Source of the DNA: Leucobacter celer subsp. astrifaciens
GTDB taxonomy: Bacteria > Actinomycetota > Actinomycetes > Actinomycetales > Microbacteriaceae
Reading direction: 5' to 3'
Length of the DNA: 64,000 nt
Assembly: GCF_001273835.1 (NCBI RefSeq)
Contig: NZ_JHEI01000144.1
Span: 62,001 to 126,000, forward strand
The translations under genes and the position numbers were made by a program. Positions 8,826 to 18,427 of the stretch are shown in pieces. How positions within the stretch are numbered: the stretch's first letter is position 1; every line of letters begins with the position of its first letter. Below the pieces are notes generated by a model that was not told where the DNA came from, ran no database searches, and saw only the letters and a program-made list of their open reading frames with translations.

Positions 8826-10082
8826 ATGTCGAATTCCACGCGGGCGCTGCTGCGGCGCATGGCTCCGAGCATCTACGGGCCGACGATCCTGTTCACCCTC
8901 GGCGAGTACGCGATGCTGCCGCTGATCCCGGTGATCGCGGTCGGCATGGGGGCCGGACTCGGCCTGTCGGGCGTCATCGCGTCGGCGGTCGTGGTGGGGC
9001 AGCTCGTCGGCAACCTGCCCGCGAGCTGGGTGGTGTCGCGGGCGGGGGAGCGCATCGCGATGCTCATCGCCTCGGGGGTCGCCCTGCTCGGGGCGGCCGG
9101 GGTGGCGCTCGCGCCGAACCTCGGTGTGCTGGGGATCTCGGTGTTCGTGGTCGGCTTCGCCGCGGCCACTTTCGGGCTCGCGCGGCACTCGTTCATGACG
9201 ACGCGGGTGCCCTTCGCGTTCCGCGCCCGCGCGCTGTCGCTGATCGGGGGATCCCACCGCCTCGGGCGCTTCGCGGGCCCCTTCCTCGCTGCCGGCCTGC
9301 TCGCGGTGACGGGGAGTGCCGCCGCGCCGGTGTGGGCGTTCGTCGTGTGCCTCGGGTTCGCGGCGCTGCTGGTCGGCTTCGCCCCGGATCCCGAGCGCGT
9401 GATCGCCCCGTCGCCGGACCGTGCGGCTGCGGACGCGACTCCCGGCGCCGCGCCGGCGCCGCGGACGGGCGGGATCGTCGCGGCCGTCCGGGCCGGCCGG
9501 GGACCTCTGCTGCGGATCGGCGGATCGGCCGCCGCGCTGTCGGGTCTGCGCTCCGTGAAGGACGTGCTGCTGCCGCTCTGGGGCGTCTCGATCGGCATGG
9601 ACGCCACGGGTATCGCGCTCGTGGTGGGGATCTCGGGCACGATCGACTTCGCGCTCTTCTACACGAGCGGGCAGGTCATGGACCGCTACGGGCGCCTGTG
9701 GGCGGCGCTGCCGGCGACGGTCGCGATGGCGCTGAGCTTCCTCGTGCTGGCGTTCACGCACGACCTGCCGGGGGCCGAGATCTGGCTGCTGGGCTGCGCG
9801 GTGGTGATCGGGATCGGCAACGGGCTCTCGAGCGGGATCCTGCTCACCCTCGGCGCCGATCTGGCCCCGCGAGAGGATCCGGCGCCCTACCTCGCCGCGT
9901 GGCGCACGCTCACCGACCTCGGCGGCGCGCTCGCGCCGCTCGCGGTGTCGGCCATCGCAGTGGCCTCGCTGCCGCTCGCCGCCGCGGCGACCGGGGCGCT
10001 CGCGGTGCTCGGCAGCGCGGGCTTCGCGCGCTGGATCCCGCGCTACATCCCGCGTGCGCGGGGCGGGCGACGGGATCCCTGA
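8826..10082 (+). CDS. MFS transporter
   Basis: A 418-residue inner-membrane protein with about twelve hydrophobic segments, split by a charged, Pro/Ala-rich central loop near residues 195-225. Between the second and third helices it has NLPASWVVSRAGERIA, the place where MFS proteins carry motif A. Family members are proton-coupled exporters or importers of small molecules; nothing fixes the substrate. A TAGTGT box lies 9 bases before the ATG. It follows the ABC exporter on the same strand but is separated from it by a hairpin, so it probably has its own promoter. Confidence 0.85.
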   Translation: MSNSTRALLRRMAPSIYGPTILFTLGEYAMLPLIPVIAVGMGAGLGLSGVIASAVVVGQLVGNLPASWVVSRAGERIAMLIASGVALLGAAGVALAPNLGVLGISVFVVGFAAATFGLARHSFMTTRVPFAFRARALSLIGGSHRLGRFAGPFLAAGLLAVTGSAAAPVWAFVVCLGFAALLVGFAPDPERVIAPSPDRAAADATPGAAPAPRTGGIVAAVRAGRGPLLRIGGSAAALSGLRSVKDVLLPLWGVSIGMDATGIALVVGISGTIDFALFYTSGQVMDRYGRLWAALPATVAMALSFLVLAFTHDLPGAEIWLLGCAVVIGIGNGLSSGILLTLGADLAPREDPAPYLAAWRTLTDLGGALAPLAVSAIAVASLPLAAAATGALAVLGSAGFARWIPRYIPRARGGRRDP

Positions 10083-10111
10083 CCGGGTGTTCGTCGATCG
10101 GTGACACTTCG

Positions 10112-10140
10112 CTCACAGGCGGTATTCCCACGCCTGTGAG
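10112..10140. terminator. Perfect inverted repeat after the MFS gene
   Basis: CTCACAGGCG (10112-10121) and CGCCTGTGAG (10131-10140) are exact reverse complements around a 9-base loop, 30 bases after the MFS stop. It may be a terminator, or an operator for the small coiled-coil gene downstream. Confidence 0.5.
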
Positions 10141-10234
10141 ACCGGGTTATCCACATCTTCCGTTTATGCGCTCGATCAGCGGTTCTTCTCTGGCAGACTG
10201 GCTCAGAATCAGAGAGAATGAGGGCGTGATCACC

Positions 10235-10579
10235 ATGAACGAACCGCAGATCTGGGCGGTCATCGGCGTGCTCGCCGCGACGCTCGTCGGGTTCGTCACC
10301 CTCGTCATCCAGCTGCTCACGCGCACCATCTCAGCCCAGTTCGACGGGGTGGCGGCGAGGTTCGAGGCCATCGACGCGAAGTTCGATGCCATCGACGCGA
10401 AGTTCGAGGCCAAGTTCGAAGCGGTCGACCGCCGCTTCGAGGCCCTGCACGCCGAGATGGTGCTGCGCTTCGAGCATCAGGAGCGGGCGTTCGACGAGCG
10501 GTTCTCGCGCCTCGAGACGAAGCTCGAAGGTCTCGATCGCGACGTGCAGGCCATCTCGAGGCGGGTGTTCCCGGAATAG
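10235..10579 (+). CDS. Small membrane-anchored coiled-coil protein
   Basis: 114 residues starting MNEPQIWAVIGVLAATL. One N-terminal membrane helix (about 5-30) is followed by a long amphipathic stretch with seven-residue repeats of the form F(E/D)AIDAK (about 36-62), then more heptads to the end. The heptads are encoded by nearly identical 21-base units around 10361-10430, so the region grew by tandem duplication. I chose the ATG at 10235, about 10 bases after AGGG; a GTG at 10226 is in frame and possible. No enzymatic motif. It probably oligomerises as a coiled coil on the cytoplasmic face; I do not recognise a named family. Confidence 0.75.
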   Translation: MNEPQIWAVIGVLAATLVGFVTLVIQLLTRTISAQFDGVAARFEAIDAKFDAIDAKFEAKFEAVDRRFEALHAEMVLRFEHQERAFDERFSRLETKLEGLDRDVQAISRRVFPE

Positions 10580-10610
10580 GGTTGAGCGCGCTCCGGCGAC
10601 TCTCCGCGGC

Positions 10611-10639
10611 TTCTGAGACGTCGTTGCCTAAACTAGACT
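10611..10639 (+). promoter_or_regulatory. Promoter of the glycosyltransferase pair
   Basis: TTCTGA (10611-10616) and TAGACT (10634-10639) are separated by 17 bases. A 5' leader of about 43 bases follows, with GAAGGA before the GTG start at 10689. Unlike the leaderless promoters nearby, this transcript has a conventional leader. Confidence 0.5.
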
Positions 10640-10688
10640 CCGTCCGCCCACCGGCGCACGTTTCCCGACCGAAGGACTCCCGCACACC

Positions 10689-11876
10689 GTGAGCACCACC
10701 GATCGCCAGCCTCCTCTTCGCATCCTCATCGGATGCGACACCTTCCTCCCCGACGTCAACGGCGCAGCCCGCTTCGCCGAGCGGCTGGCCGCCGGCCTCG
10801 TGCAGCGAGGGGAGGACGTGCACGTCGTCGCCCCCTCCGTGCGGCACAACCGCGCGGGCAGCTTCGTCGAGACGATCGAGGGTGAGCGGATGACCGTGCA
10901 CCGCTGGGCGAGCTGGCGCTGGTACCCGCACGACTGGCTGCGCTTCGTGCTGCCGTGGCGGGCCCGCGGGTACGCGCGCAGGCTGCTCGATCGGGTGCGT
11001 CCCGATGTGATCCACATCCAGTCGCACATCGTGATCGGGCGAGCCCTCGCCATCGAGGGCTCGAAGCGCGGCATCCGCATCGTCGCGACCAACCACGTCA
11101 TGCCCGAGAACGTGCTCGACTTCACCCTGCTTCCCGAGCGGGCCAAGCGCGTCTTCGTGCGCTGGGGCTGGGGCGCGGCCGACCGCGTGCTCAAGCTCGC
11201 CTCGGCGATCACCACGCCCACCCGCCGTGCCGCCGATTTCCTCGAGCGCAATACGCACCGCAGGGGGGTGCTCCCGGTGAGCTGCGGCCTGCGCGCCTCG
11301 AACTACACCGCCGACTTCGCTCCCCGCTCCGCCAACAAGCTCGTCTTCGTCGGCAGAGTCACGCTCGAGAAGGAGATCGACGTGATCCTGCGCGCAATCC
11401 CGCGCATCGATCCCGCGCTCGATGTGAGCTTCACGGTTGTCGGCGACGGCGACCAGCGCAAGAACCTCGAGAAGCTGGCCGTCGAACTCGGCATCGCCGA
11501 CCGAGTGCATTTCACCGGTCGGGTCAGCGATGAGCAGCTGCGTGCGCACCTCACCGAGGCCAGCGTGTTCGTGATCGCCTCGATCGCCGAGCTGCAGTCG
11601 ATCGCCACCATGGAGGCCATGGCCTCGGGGCTGCCCATCGTCGCGGCCAACGCGATGGCGCTCCCGCACCTGGTGCACGAGGGGGAGAACGGCCACCTGT
11701 TCCAGCCCGGCAACGATCGCGAGCTGGCGGAGCAGATCGAGCGCATTCTGCACAGCTCGCCGGATGACTTCGAGCGCATGCAGCGCGCATCGCTCGAGTC
11801 GGTGCAGGTGCACGACATCGACCGCACGCTCGACACGTTCGAGGCGCTCTACCGCGGCGAGCCCGTCGCGAGCTGA
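10689..11876 (+). CDS. GT4-family glycosyltransferase
   Basis: 395 residues with a GT-B fold. The N-terminal domain carries ILIGCDTFLPDVNGAARF, the usual acceptor-side glycine loop. The C-terminal domain carries VFVGRVTLEKEID and an E-x7-E motif (ELQSIATME) that binds the nucleotide-sugar phosphate and ribose. Closest in feel to actinobacterial mannosyl- or glucosyltransferases acting on phosphatidylinositol or diacylglycerol (PimB- or MgtA-like), with cytosolic action at the membrane. The GTG start follows GAAGGA. Its stop overlaps the start of the next glycosyltransferase (TGATG), so the two probably act in one glycolipid or glycan pathway. Confidence 0.85.
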   Translation: MSTTDRQPPLRILIGCDTFLPDVNGAARFAERLAAGLVQRGEDVHVVAPSVRHNRAGSFVETIEGERMTVHRWASWRWYPHDWLRFVLPWRARGYARRLLDRVRPDVIHIQSHIVIGRALAIEGSKRGIRIVATNHVMPENVLDFTLLPERAKRVFVRWGWGAADRVLKLASAITTPTRRAADFLERNTHRRGVLPVSCGLRASNYTADFAPRSANKLVFVGRVTLEKEIDVILRAIPRIDPALDVSFTVVGDGDQRKNLEKLAVELGIADRVHFTGRVSDEQLRAHLTEASVFVIASIAELQSIATMEAMASGLPIVAANAMALPHLVHEGENGHLFQPGNDRELAEQIERILHSSPDDFERMQRASLESVQVHDIDRTLDTFEALYRGEPVAS

Positions 11877-13093
11877 TGCACGTCCTCATCGTCACCGATC
11901 AGCACCCCGAGTCGCTCGGCGGGGTGCAGGTGGCGATCCGCCTGCAGCGGAGGTACCTCGAGCGGCTCGGGCACCGGGTGACCATCGCCGCACCCGCGCT
12001 GCACCGTCGCGGGTATGTCGCCGACCCCGCCGACCGCGAATCGTACGTCGATCTGCCCTCGATGCCCATCACCCGGGATCGCGAGTACGGGCTGAGCCTG
12101 CCTGGGAGGCGCACCGACCGAGTGCTCGCCGCGGCACTGTCGGGACTGCCCGCCGTGGACCTCGTGCACGTGCAGGGCGACTTCTGGGGTGCGCTGATCG
12201 GGCTGCGCGCGGCGCGCGGACTGCGCGTTCCGCTCGTGATCACCATGCACAACCACGTCGACGAGGGCACCCGGGCGGTCACCCCGTTCGCCCCGCTCGT
12301 GTTCGGCGCGCTGCGGCTCTGGCGCGGTCTGGCGCTGGGGCGGTGCCGCGGCCCGGTGTCGCGGGAGGCCCGCGGGGCCTGGCGCTACCTCGCGCAGCTG
12401 GCGGCGGAGGCGAGCGCGGTGACCGCGCCGTCGCGGCACTTCGCCGACGAGCTGCAGCGGCACGGCGTCTCACCCCGGGTGCTGGTGACCCGCGGCGGGG
12501 TCGACGACGCGGCGATCGCCGAGGTGCGCGCGCTGCCGCGCACGCCGCGGCGACGGCCGCGCCTCGTGTGGCTCGGGCGCATGAGTCACGAGAAGCGCGT
12601 GCTCGAGTTCGTGGACGCCGTGGGGGAGTCGGGGATCGACGCCGATGTCGTGCTGCACGGCGCCGGGCTGCTGCTGCCGCGGGTGCGTGACCGGATCGCC
12701 CGGCTGGGGATCGGCGATCGGGTGACCGTGGCCGGGCCGGTGCCGTACCGCGATGCACTCGCGGCCATGCGCGACGCCGACGCGCTCGTGCAGACCTCGA
12801 TGGGGTTCGAGACGCAGGGGCTCACCCCGTTCGAGGCGGCGGTGCTCGGCACCCCCACCGTCTTCTGCGACCCGGAGATCGCCGACGATGTGGCGGTCTC
12901 GACGGGGTGGCGGGTGCCGGACGGCAGCGTCTCTGCCCTCGCGCGCACGCTGCAGGAGGCGGTCGCGGCGATCGCGGAGGATCCCGCCGCGCACCGGGTA
13001 CCGGAGTCGGAGGCCCGGGACTTTCTGCAATCGGCGCAGATCGAGGTGCTGCTCGACGTCTACGAGCGCGTGGTCGCGGCTCACCGGCGCTGA
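11876..13093 (+). CDS. GT4-family glycosyltransferase, second of a coupled pair
   Basis: 405 residues, GT-B fold. The start MHVLIVTDQHPESLGGVQVAI has the typical glycine-rich acceptor loop. The C-terminal half has LVWLGRMSHEKRV and the E-x7-E motif ETQGLTPFE. Only modestly similar to the upstream enzyme, so this is not a fresh duplication. The ATG shares one base with the upstream stop, which implies coupled translation. Likely to add a second sugar to the product of its neighbour, perhaps mannosylated lipids; the substrate is not shown by sequence. Confidence 0.85.
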   Translation: MHVLIVTDQHPESLGGVQVAIRLQRRYLERLGHRVTIAAPALHRRGYVADPADRESYVDLPSMPITRDREYGLSLPGRRTDRVLAAALSGLPAVDLVHVQGDFWGALIGLRAARGLRVPLVITMHNHVDEGTRAVTPFAPLVFGALRLWRGLALGRCRGPVSREARGAWRYLAQLAAEASAVTAPSRHFADELQRHGVSPRVLVTRGGVDDAAIAEVRALPRTPRRRPRLVWLGRMSHEKRVLEFVDAVGESGIDADVVLHGAGLLLPRVRDRIARLGIGDRVTVAGPVPYRDALAAMRDADALVQTSMGFETQGLTPFEAAVLGTPTVFCDPEIADDVAVSTGWRVPDGSVSALARTLQEAVAAIAEDPAAHRVPESEARDFLQSAQIEVLLDVYERVVAAHRR

Positions 13094-13181
13094 TTCGAGC
13101 GGACCTCGCGGCCGATCCCACCATGCCACCGGCACCGCGGTGCGCCCCGCGGTGCCGGTGCCGGTGCTGCCCGGGGTGCCT

Positions 13182-13238
13182 CGAGATCCCCCTTTCTGCC
13201 GCTCCGCCGGGGGAGAGATGACAGAAAGGGGGATCTCG
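13182..13238. terminator. Long perfect palindrome between convergent genes
   Basis: CGAGATCCCCCTTTCTG (13182-13198) and CAGAAAGGGGGATCTCG (13222-13238) are exact 17-base arms around a 23-base loop. It lies between the glycosyltransferase end and the ABC ATPase end on the other strand, so a bidirectional terminator role is plausible. Confidence 0.6.
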
Positions 13239-13282
13239 GCGCGAAAGCCAGGTCATGACAGCCCCGGCTCAGAGCTCCCGGC

Positions 13283-14086
13283 TCAGAGCACTTTCGAGAG
13301 GAACTGCCTGGTGCGCTCGTGCTCGGGGTTGGTGAAGACGAGCTCGGGATCCCCCTGCTCGATGATGGCACCCGCATCCATCACGATCACCCGGTCTGCG
13401 ACCTCCCGCGTGAAGCCCATCTCGTGACTCACCACGATCATGGTCATGCCGGCTGCCGCGAGATCCTTCATCACCTGCAGTACCTCGCCCACCATCTCGG
13501 GGTCGAGGGCGCTCGTGGGCTCGTCGAAGAGCATGAGCGCAGGACGCATGGCCAGGGCGCGGGCGATCGCGACGCGCTGCTGCTGTCCTCCGGACAGGGA
13601 GCGGGGGCGCGCGCCGGCCTTGTCGGAGAGACCGACACGAGCGAGGAGCTCCTCCGCGTAGGCGAGCGCGTCGGCCCTCTTCTCGCCCTTCACACGCACG
13701 GGCGAGTGCCAGATGTTCTCGAGCACCGTCATATGCGGGAACAGGTTGAAATGCTGGAACACGAAGCCGATGTCCGAGCGTTGTTTCGCGAGGGCCCGAG
13801 CCGAGATCTCTCGCACTTTGCCGGACTCGGTCTCCTGCTCCCCGATCCGCTGCCCGTTGACGTGGATCTCCCCGCTGTCGATCGGCTCGAGTCGATTGAG
13901 GGTGCGCAGGAATGTGGTCTTGCCGGCGCCCGATGGGCCCACGAGAACGACCACCTCGCCGCGCTCGATCTCGAGCGAGACATCGGTGAGGATGTGCCGG
14001 TCGCCGAACCACTTGTTGATGTCGACCGTGCGGACGATGGGACCGTCCGCCGTCGAGACGGGGGCGGTGTACTCCGTGGCGCTCAT
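13283..14086 (-). CDS. Polar amino-acid ABC importer, ATP-binding subunit
   Basis: 267 residues, GlnQ/HisP type. Walker [10 protein letters not shown] at 50-58, signature SLSGGQQQR, Walker [13 protein letters not shown] and the switch histidine in [10 protein letters not shown]. Drives uptake of an amino acid or related compound together with the permease and binding protein just upstream. The ATG at 14086 overlaps the permease stop by four bases. Substrate class is inferred from the binding protein, and the divergent gamma-glutamyltranspeptidase suggests glutamate- or gamma-glutamyl-type solutes. Confidence 0.9.
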   Translation of the reverse strand: MSATEYTAPVSTADGPIVRTVDINKWFGDRHILTDVSLEIERGEVVVLVGPSGAGKTTFLRTLNRLEPIDSGEIHVNGQRIGEQETESGKVREISARALAKQRSDIGFVFQHFNLFPHMTVLENIWHSPVRVKGEKRADALAYAEELLARVGLSDKAGARPRSLSGGQQQRVAIARALAMRPALMLFDEPTSALDPEMVGEVLQVMKDLAAAGMTMIVVSHEMGFTREVADRVIVMDAGAIIEQGDPELVFTNPEHERTRQFLSKVL

Positions 14087-14892
14087 GCCGCGGCTCCTTC
14101 CAAGTCGGCGAGCGGGTTCTTGGGCGCCACTCGATCTCGCTTGCTGCGCATGCCGAAGAGGCGCTTCCAGACCGACTCGGCCTTGGGGAGGCCGGCCTTG
14201 GCGTTGAGCCAGTTCTCGATCTGCGTCTGAATGATCGTCCAGATCGTGGTGAGCGCCAGATAGTAGAGCGCGATCACGATGAAGATCTCGAAGGCTTTGA
14301 ACGTGGACGCCGCCATTGTGCTTCCCACCTGGTACATCTCGGAGACGCCGATGATCGAGAGGATCGAGGTGCTCTTCATGAGCCCGTTGAAGGAGTTGCC
14401 CAGTGGGGGAACCATGACGCGGATCGCCTGCGGCACGATGATCCATCGCATTGAGCCGAGCGGAGTCATCCCGAGAGAGAGGGCCGCTTCGGTCTGGCCT
14501 TTCTCGATCGATTCGAGGCCTCCGCGCACGATCTCGGAGATGTACGCGCTCTCGTTGAGCATGAGACCGATGATGGCGGCCTGCACAGCACCCTTGATGA
14601 GGATACCTATGGTGACGTCTTCGAAGCGGAAGATGTTCGCTGCGGCGAAGCCGGTGTAGAGGATGACGAGTTGCACCAGGAGAGGAGTGCCTCGGATGAT
14701 CCAGATGTACAGGCTTGCGATGATGCGCAGCGGCAGGAGACGACTGCGTCCCATGAGTGCGATGATCAGACCGAGGATCAGGGCCAGGAACATCGCGACT
14801 ACGGAGATGCCGATCGTGACCCAGAGTCCGTCGAGGAATTTCTGGTTCGGTTGGAGGAGCGAACTCCAGAAGTAGGTCCAGTCGAAAGTCAT
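14083..14892 (-). CDS. Polar amino-acid ABC importer, permease
   Basis: 269 residues, HisM/GlnP type, with about five membrane helices. The EAA-loop region reads [21 protein letters not shown], ending in the VPQA-I motif typical of polar amino-acid permeases. A single permease gene implies a homodimer. The C-terminus has an extended charged tail. Overlaps the ATPase gene (ATGA) and follows the binding-protein gene by 63 bases. Confidence 0.9.
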   Translation of the reverse strand: MTFDWTYFWSSLLQPNQKFLDGLWVTIGISVVAMFLALILGLIIALMGRSRLLPLRIIASLYIWIIRGTPLLVQLVILYTGFAAANIFRFEDVTIGILIKGAVQAAIIGLMLNESAYISEIVRGGLESIEKGQTEAALSLGMTPLGSMRWIIVPQAIRVMVPPLGNSFNGLMKSTSILSIIGVSEMYQVGSTMAASTFKAFEIFIVIALYYLALTTIWTIIQTQIENWLNAKAGLPKAESVWKRLFGMRSKRDRVAPKNPLADLEGAAA

Positions 14893-14955
14893 TGTGTGGG
14901 AGTCCTTGCAGAATCGGGCCGGGGCGGGGAGGATCGTTCCCCGCCCCGGAGTGGA

Positions 14956-15834
14956 CTAGTCGGCCTGGGTGATGTCGTTGCCCGTGACGTCCCATTCTTC
15001 GAGGATTGCGTGGTACGTGCCGTCGTCGATCATGGTCTGGAATGCCTCGGCGAGTGCCTCGTTCAGCTCGGTGTTGTCCTTGAGCGTTGCCGCGCCGATC
15101 CTGATCTTGTCGGACACCTCGCCGACGAGCGTGATCGCTCCGTCGCTCTGCTGACCGTAGAAGCCCATGATCTCGGAGGTGTCGATGAAGGCGTCCTGCT
15201 GCCCGGTGAGTACCTGCTGCACGGCGGTGGCTCCCTCGTCGATCAGGGTGATGTTGAGCGGGGCCTTGCCCGCCGCCTCGCAGGCCTCCGAACGAGTGTC
15301 GGCGGCGGCCGCACCGGTGGCACCGGTGATCGCCACGACCTTCAGGCCGCAGAGGCTATCATCGTTGCCGGTGACGTTGCGGGGGTTCTCCTTCGCCACG
15401 CCGACGCCGGTGCCCGAGTAGAGATAGGGTACGAAGTTCGCGATCTCCTCGCGCTCGGGCTTGATGTATAGCGAGCCCATGATCACGTCGCACTGCTTGG
15501 CCTGCAGTGCGGGGATGAGTCCGGCGAAGGCGTACTCCGCGAGTGACGTCTGCAAGCCCAGGTTCTCGGCGAGTGCGTTCGCGAGGTCGATCTCCACTCC
15601 GATCAACTCGTTGTTCTCGTCGTAGTAGATGTTGGGTGGCGAGTCACCGGTGCAGATGGTGAGCTGCCCTTCCTTGATGATGGCCGGTGGCGCGACCGAC
15701 GCGGAACCTCCGCTCTCGCCGCCCGAGGGCTCTGGAGCGGCCTGACTGCAGCCGGCGAGCGCCAGGGCCGCACTTGCGAGGAGAGCGGTGAACGCTCCGG
15801 TGAGGAGTCTGGGGGTGGTGCGAGAGGAAGCCAC
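14956..15834 (-). CDS. Amino-acid ABC importer, substrate-binding lipoprotein
   Basis: 292 residues, family 3 solute-binding protein. A lipoprotein signal ends in LALAGC with C29 as the lipidated residue, followed by an acidic Ser/Gly linker. The mature domain has [16 protein letters not shown] and [10 protein letters not shown], as in amino-acid binding proteins. The GTG at 15834 follows GGAGAG at six bases. It is the first gene of the minus-strand importer operon, and its promoter region holds a FadR-type operator. Confidence 0.9.
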   Translation of the reverse strand: MASSRTTPRLLTGAFTALLASAALALAGCSQAAPEPSGGESGGSASVAPPAIIKEGQLTICTGDSPPNIYYDENNELIGVEIDLANALAENLGLQTSLAEYAFAGLIPALQAKQCDVIMGSLYIKPEREEIANFVPYLYSGTGVGVAKENPRNVTGNDDSLCGLKVVAITGATGAAAADTRSEACEAAGKAPLNITLIDEGATAVQQVLTGQQDAFIDTSEIMGFYGQQSDGAITLVGEVSDKIRIGAATLKDNTELNEALAEAFQTMIDDGTYHAILEEWDVTGNDITQAD

Positions 15835-15908
15835 GGCGGTCTCTCCATTCGGTAGTGGTTTCGGGTTGCCCTTCTTCGGTGAAGGAGTATGCTGTCGTCA
15901 GCGGCTGA

Positions 15909-15919
15909 TGGTCGGACCA
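15909..15919. promoter_or_regulatory. FadR-type GntR operator
   Basis: TGGTCGGACCA is a palindrome with 5-base arms. It fits the TGGTnnnACCA core bound by FadR-subfamily GntR regulators such as PdhR and LldR. It lies between the importer operon and the divergent gntR gene, so the adjacent regulator most likely binds here and controls one or both sides. Confidence 0.65.
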
Positions 15920-16085
15920 ACTGACTAAGCTGTGATGGACGATACCCGGCGCCGCCGGTATCGTCAACTGCGTAACCGAACTGAAACAGAAGAGACCAGG
16001 CCGTGAAACGGCGAGGCTTCGGCTGTGCGGTTCCGGCGAGGCAGAATGAGAGTTCTGATGGGTGAGCCGCTCGAAAGGAGCCGAC

Positions 16086-16820
16086 ATGGACTGGGAAGCA
16101 GTGGGGCGAGCGACGACGCTCTCCGTGCCCGACCGCCTGTCCGTCGATCTCGAACGATTGATCCTGGAGGGCAAGCTCGCCCCGGGCGAGAAGGTGCCGC
16201 CGGAGCGCGAACTCGCTGAGTATTTCGGAGTGTCCCGCCCCTCCATCCGCGATGCGCTGCGCGAGCTCGAGAATCGTGGTCTGATCGATCGGAAACCGGG
16301 ACGCGGCACGATCGTGCTCGCTCCGGGCGAGCGCGCGAAGGTGCCGGAGAACGCGCTGGGGATCGTCGACTCGTTGCGTCCTGAGCTGCACGACATCATG
16401 GAGCTCCGAGCGATCATCGAGCCGCCGATCGCGAGGATCACGGCGACTCGGGCGACCTCGCGCGATCTTGCCCAGCTGCGCGAACTGGTCGAGGCGATGG
16501 AGAAGGACGTGACCAAAGAGCGATACGCAGAACTGGATCGCGCCTTTCATCAGGCCATCGCGCAGTACGCCCACAATCCGCTGCTCGAGCTCATCAACGA
16601 GCAGATCGCGCAGCAGATCGCGCCGAGCCGTGCCAGCCGATACCAGACGAAGGCGCGCCGCAAGGCGTCGAGCGCCGCCCACCGCCGCATCTTCGAGGCG
16701 ATCGCTGCGGGAGACGGCGAACTCGCCGAGCAGGAAGCCCGCGCGCACGTGCTCGACATCGGCAAGCAGATCGCCCTCGCGGCGACCGGCACCAGGCTTC
16801 AGGACGAAGGAGCGAAGTGA
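16086..16820 (+). CDS. GntR-family regulator, FadR/FCD subfamily
   Basis: 244 residues. The N-terminal winged helix (about 18-76) has VPPERELAEYFGVSRPSIRDALRELENRGLI, diagnostic of GntR. The C-terminal FCD domain has the metal/ligand residues in LDRAFHQAIAQYAHNPLL. Regulators of this class are released from DNA by small carboxylates. The ATG at 16086 is set by AAAGGAG. Its stop overlaps the gamma-glutamyltranspeptidase start (GTGA), and a matching operator lies at 15909-15919, so it likely controls both this operon and the divergent amino-acid importer. Confidence 0.9.
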   Translation: MDWEAVGRATTLSVPDRLSVDLERLILEGKLAPGEKVPPERELAEYFGVSRPSIRDALRELENRGLIDRKPGRGTIVLAPGERAKVPENALGIVDSLRPELHDIMELRAIIEPPIARITATRATSRDLAQLRELVEAMEKDVTKERYAELDRAFHQAIAQYAHNPLLELINEQIAQQIAPSRASRYQTKARRKASSAAHRRIFEAIAAGDGELAEQEARAHVLDIGKQIALAATGTRLQDEGAK

Positions 16821-18373
16821 AATCCACCCACACCCACCGCGGCGCGATCTCGACGTCGCACCACCTCGCCACCGAGGCCGGCGCCGCCGCCCTCGAAGCG
16901 GGCGGCACCGCCATCGATGCCGCGCTCGCCGCGGCGGCCGCTCTGTGCGTGGTGTACCCGAACAACGTGGCGCTCGGCGGCGACCTCGTCGCCCTCGTGC
17001 GCAGCCCCGACGGCGAGGTGCGCTTCCTCAACGCCACCGGCACGGCGCCGGCGGCTCAGACGCTCGAGGCGCTGCGCGAGAAGCACGGCGAGCAGCTGCC
17101 CCTGCGCGGTATCGACACCGTCACCGTGCCGGGCGGGGTGTGCGGTTGGAACGCGCTGCACGAGTACGGCGCGAAGCTGAGCTGGGCCGAGCACTTCGAA
17201 GCCGCGATCCGGCACGCCGAGCAGGGGTTTCCCAACTCGCGTTCGGTCGCCGCAGCGCTCGTCGACGACCGGGACTCGCTCGCGCAGGATCCCGGCGCGA
17301 GCGCGATCTTCTACCCCGGGGGCGAGCCGCTCGCCGAGGGCGCGCCGCTCGTGCAGCCCGCGCTCGCCGCCACGCTGCGCCGACTCGCCGAACACGGCTC
17401 CGCCGAGTTCTACGAGGGCGAGACCGCGGCGCGCTGGATCGCGGGCCTGCAGCGCCTCGGCTCGAAGATTTCGATGCAGGACGCCGCCGACTACTCCGCC
17501 TTCTGGGGCGAGCCGCTCGAGGGAGCCTTCGCGGGGCTCCGCGTGCTCACCGGACCGCCCAATACCTCCGGCTTCATGCTGCTGCGCGCGCTGAACGCCA
17601 TCGCCGGAACCGACGGAGGGTCGGGGATCGAGGATCCGCTCGGCGCCGGTGCCGGCGAGCTCGCCCGCGCCTTCCACGAGAGCAACACGGTGCGCGCGGC
17701 CGCGCTGGCCGACCCCGGCTTCGGCGGAGCGTCGGGCGTGGAACTCGTGGCGATGGCGGCCCCCGAGCGTCCGATCCGCGGCGCCGCGACGGCGAGCGGA
17801 GACACCGTCGGGCTCAGCGCCGTCAGCTCGGACGGCTGGGCGGTGTCGCTCATCAACTCCGTCTACTGGGGCTTCGGCGCCCACATCCTGGAGCCCGAGA
17901 CGGGCATCGTCTTCCAGAACCGCGGCACCTCGTTCTCGCTCGACGCGGCATCGCCCAACGCCTTCGCTCCGGGCAAACGCCCGCGGCACACCCTCATGCC
18001 GGTGCTGATCCTGCGCGGCGACGAGCTCGCGTGGGTACCCGCGACGATGGGCGGATCGGCGCAGCCGCAGATCCACACCCAGCTGCTGCTGCGCTCGCTG
18101 GCCGTGGCGTCGCCGCACGACGCCACGCACGCGCCGCGCTGGATCGTCGACGAGGCGCGAGGCGAAGCACCCGTCACCGTGACGATCGAGGAGGACGCGC
18201 CGGCCTCAGCGCGGGCCGCGATCGCCGCGGCCGGTTTCGAGCTCGGGACCGTGCCCCCGTACACTGAGGACCTCGGCCACTCGAACCTGATCAAGGTCAC
18301 CCCCGACGGGTACGAAGCGGCGAGCGATCCCCGCTCCGACGGCTCGGCGATCGTGGTCGCAGACCCGGGCTGA
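16817..18373 (+). CDS. Gamma-glutamyltranspeptidase-family hydrolase
   Basis: 518 residues, Ntn-hydrolase fold. Cleavage before T330 (in SGDTVGLSAV) would free the catalytic threonine. The downstream strand GWAVSLINSVYWGFGAHI and the FQNRGTSFS segment fit the family. There is no signal peptide, unlike the periplasmic or secreted enzymes, so it probably acts in the cytoplasm on gamma-glutamyl compounds brought in by the divergent importer. The typical TTH around the nucleophile is TVG here, so an acylase or other gamma-glutamyl amidase activity is possible. GTG start, coupled to gntR. Confidence 0.87.
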   Translation: MKSTHTHRGAISTSHHLATEAGAAALEAGGTAIDAALAAAAALCVVYPNNVALGGDLVALVRSPDGEVRFLNATGTAPAAQTLEALREKHGEQLPLRGIDTVTVPGGVCGWNALHEYGAKLSWAEHFEAAIRHAEQGFPNSRSVAAALVDDRDSLAQDPGASAIFYPGGEPLAEGAPLVQPALAATLRRLAEHGSAEFYEGETAARWIAGLQRLGSKISMQDAADYSAFWGEPLEGAFAGLRVLTGPPNTSGFMLLRALNAIAGTDGGSGIEDPLGAGAGELARAFHESNTVRAAALADPGFGGASGVELVAMAAPERPIRGAATASGDTVGLSAVSSDGWAVSLINSVYWGFGAHILEPETGIVFQNRGTSFSLDAASPNAFAPGKRPRHTLMPVLILRGDELAWVPATMGGSAQPQIHTQLLLRSLAVASPHDATHAPRWIVDEARGEAPVTVTIEEDAPASARAAIAAAGFELGTVPPYTEDLGHSNLIKVTPDGYEAASDPRSDGSAIVVADPG

Positions 18374-18427
18374 TCCCGCGCCGCGCCGCGTCCCGATCAC
18401 CCACGAACCTCAGAATCGACCGTCACT

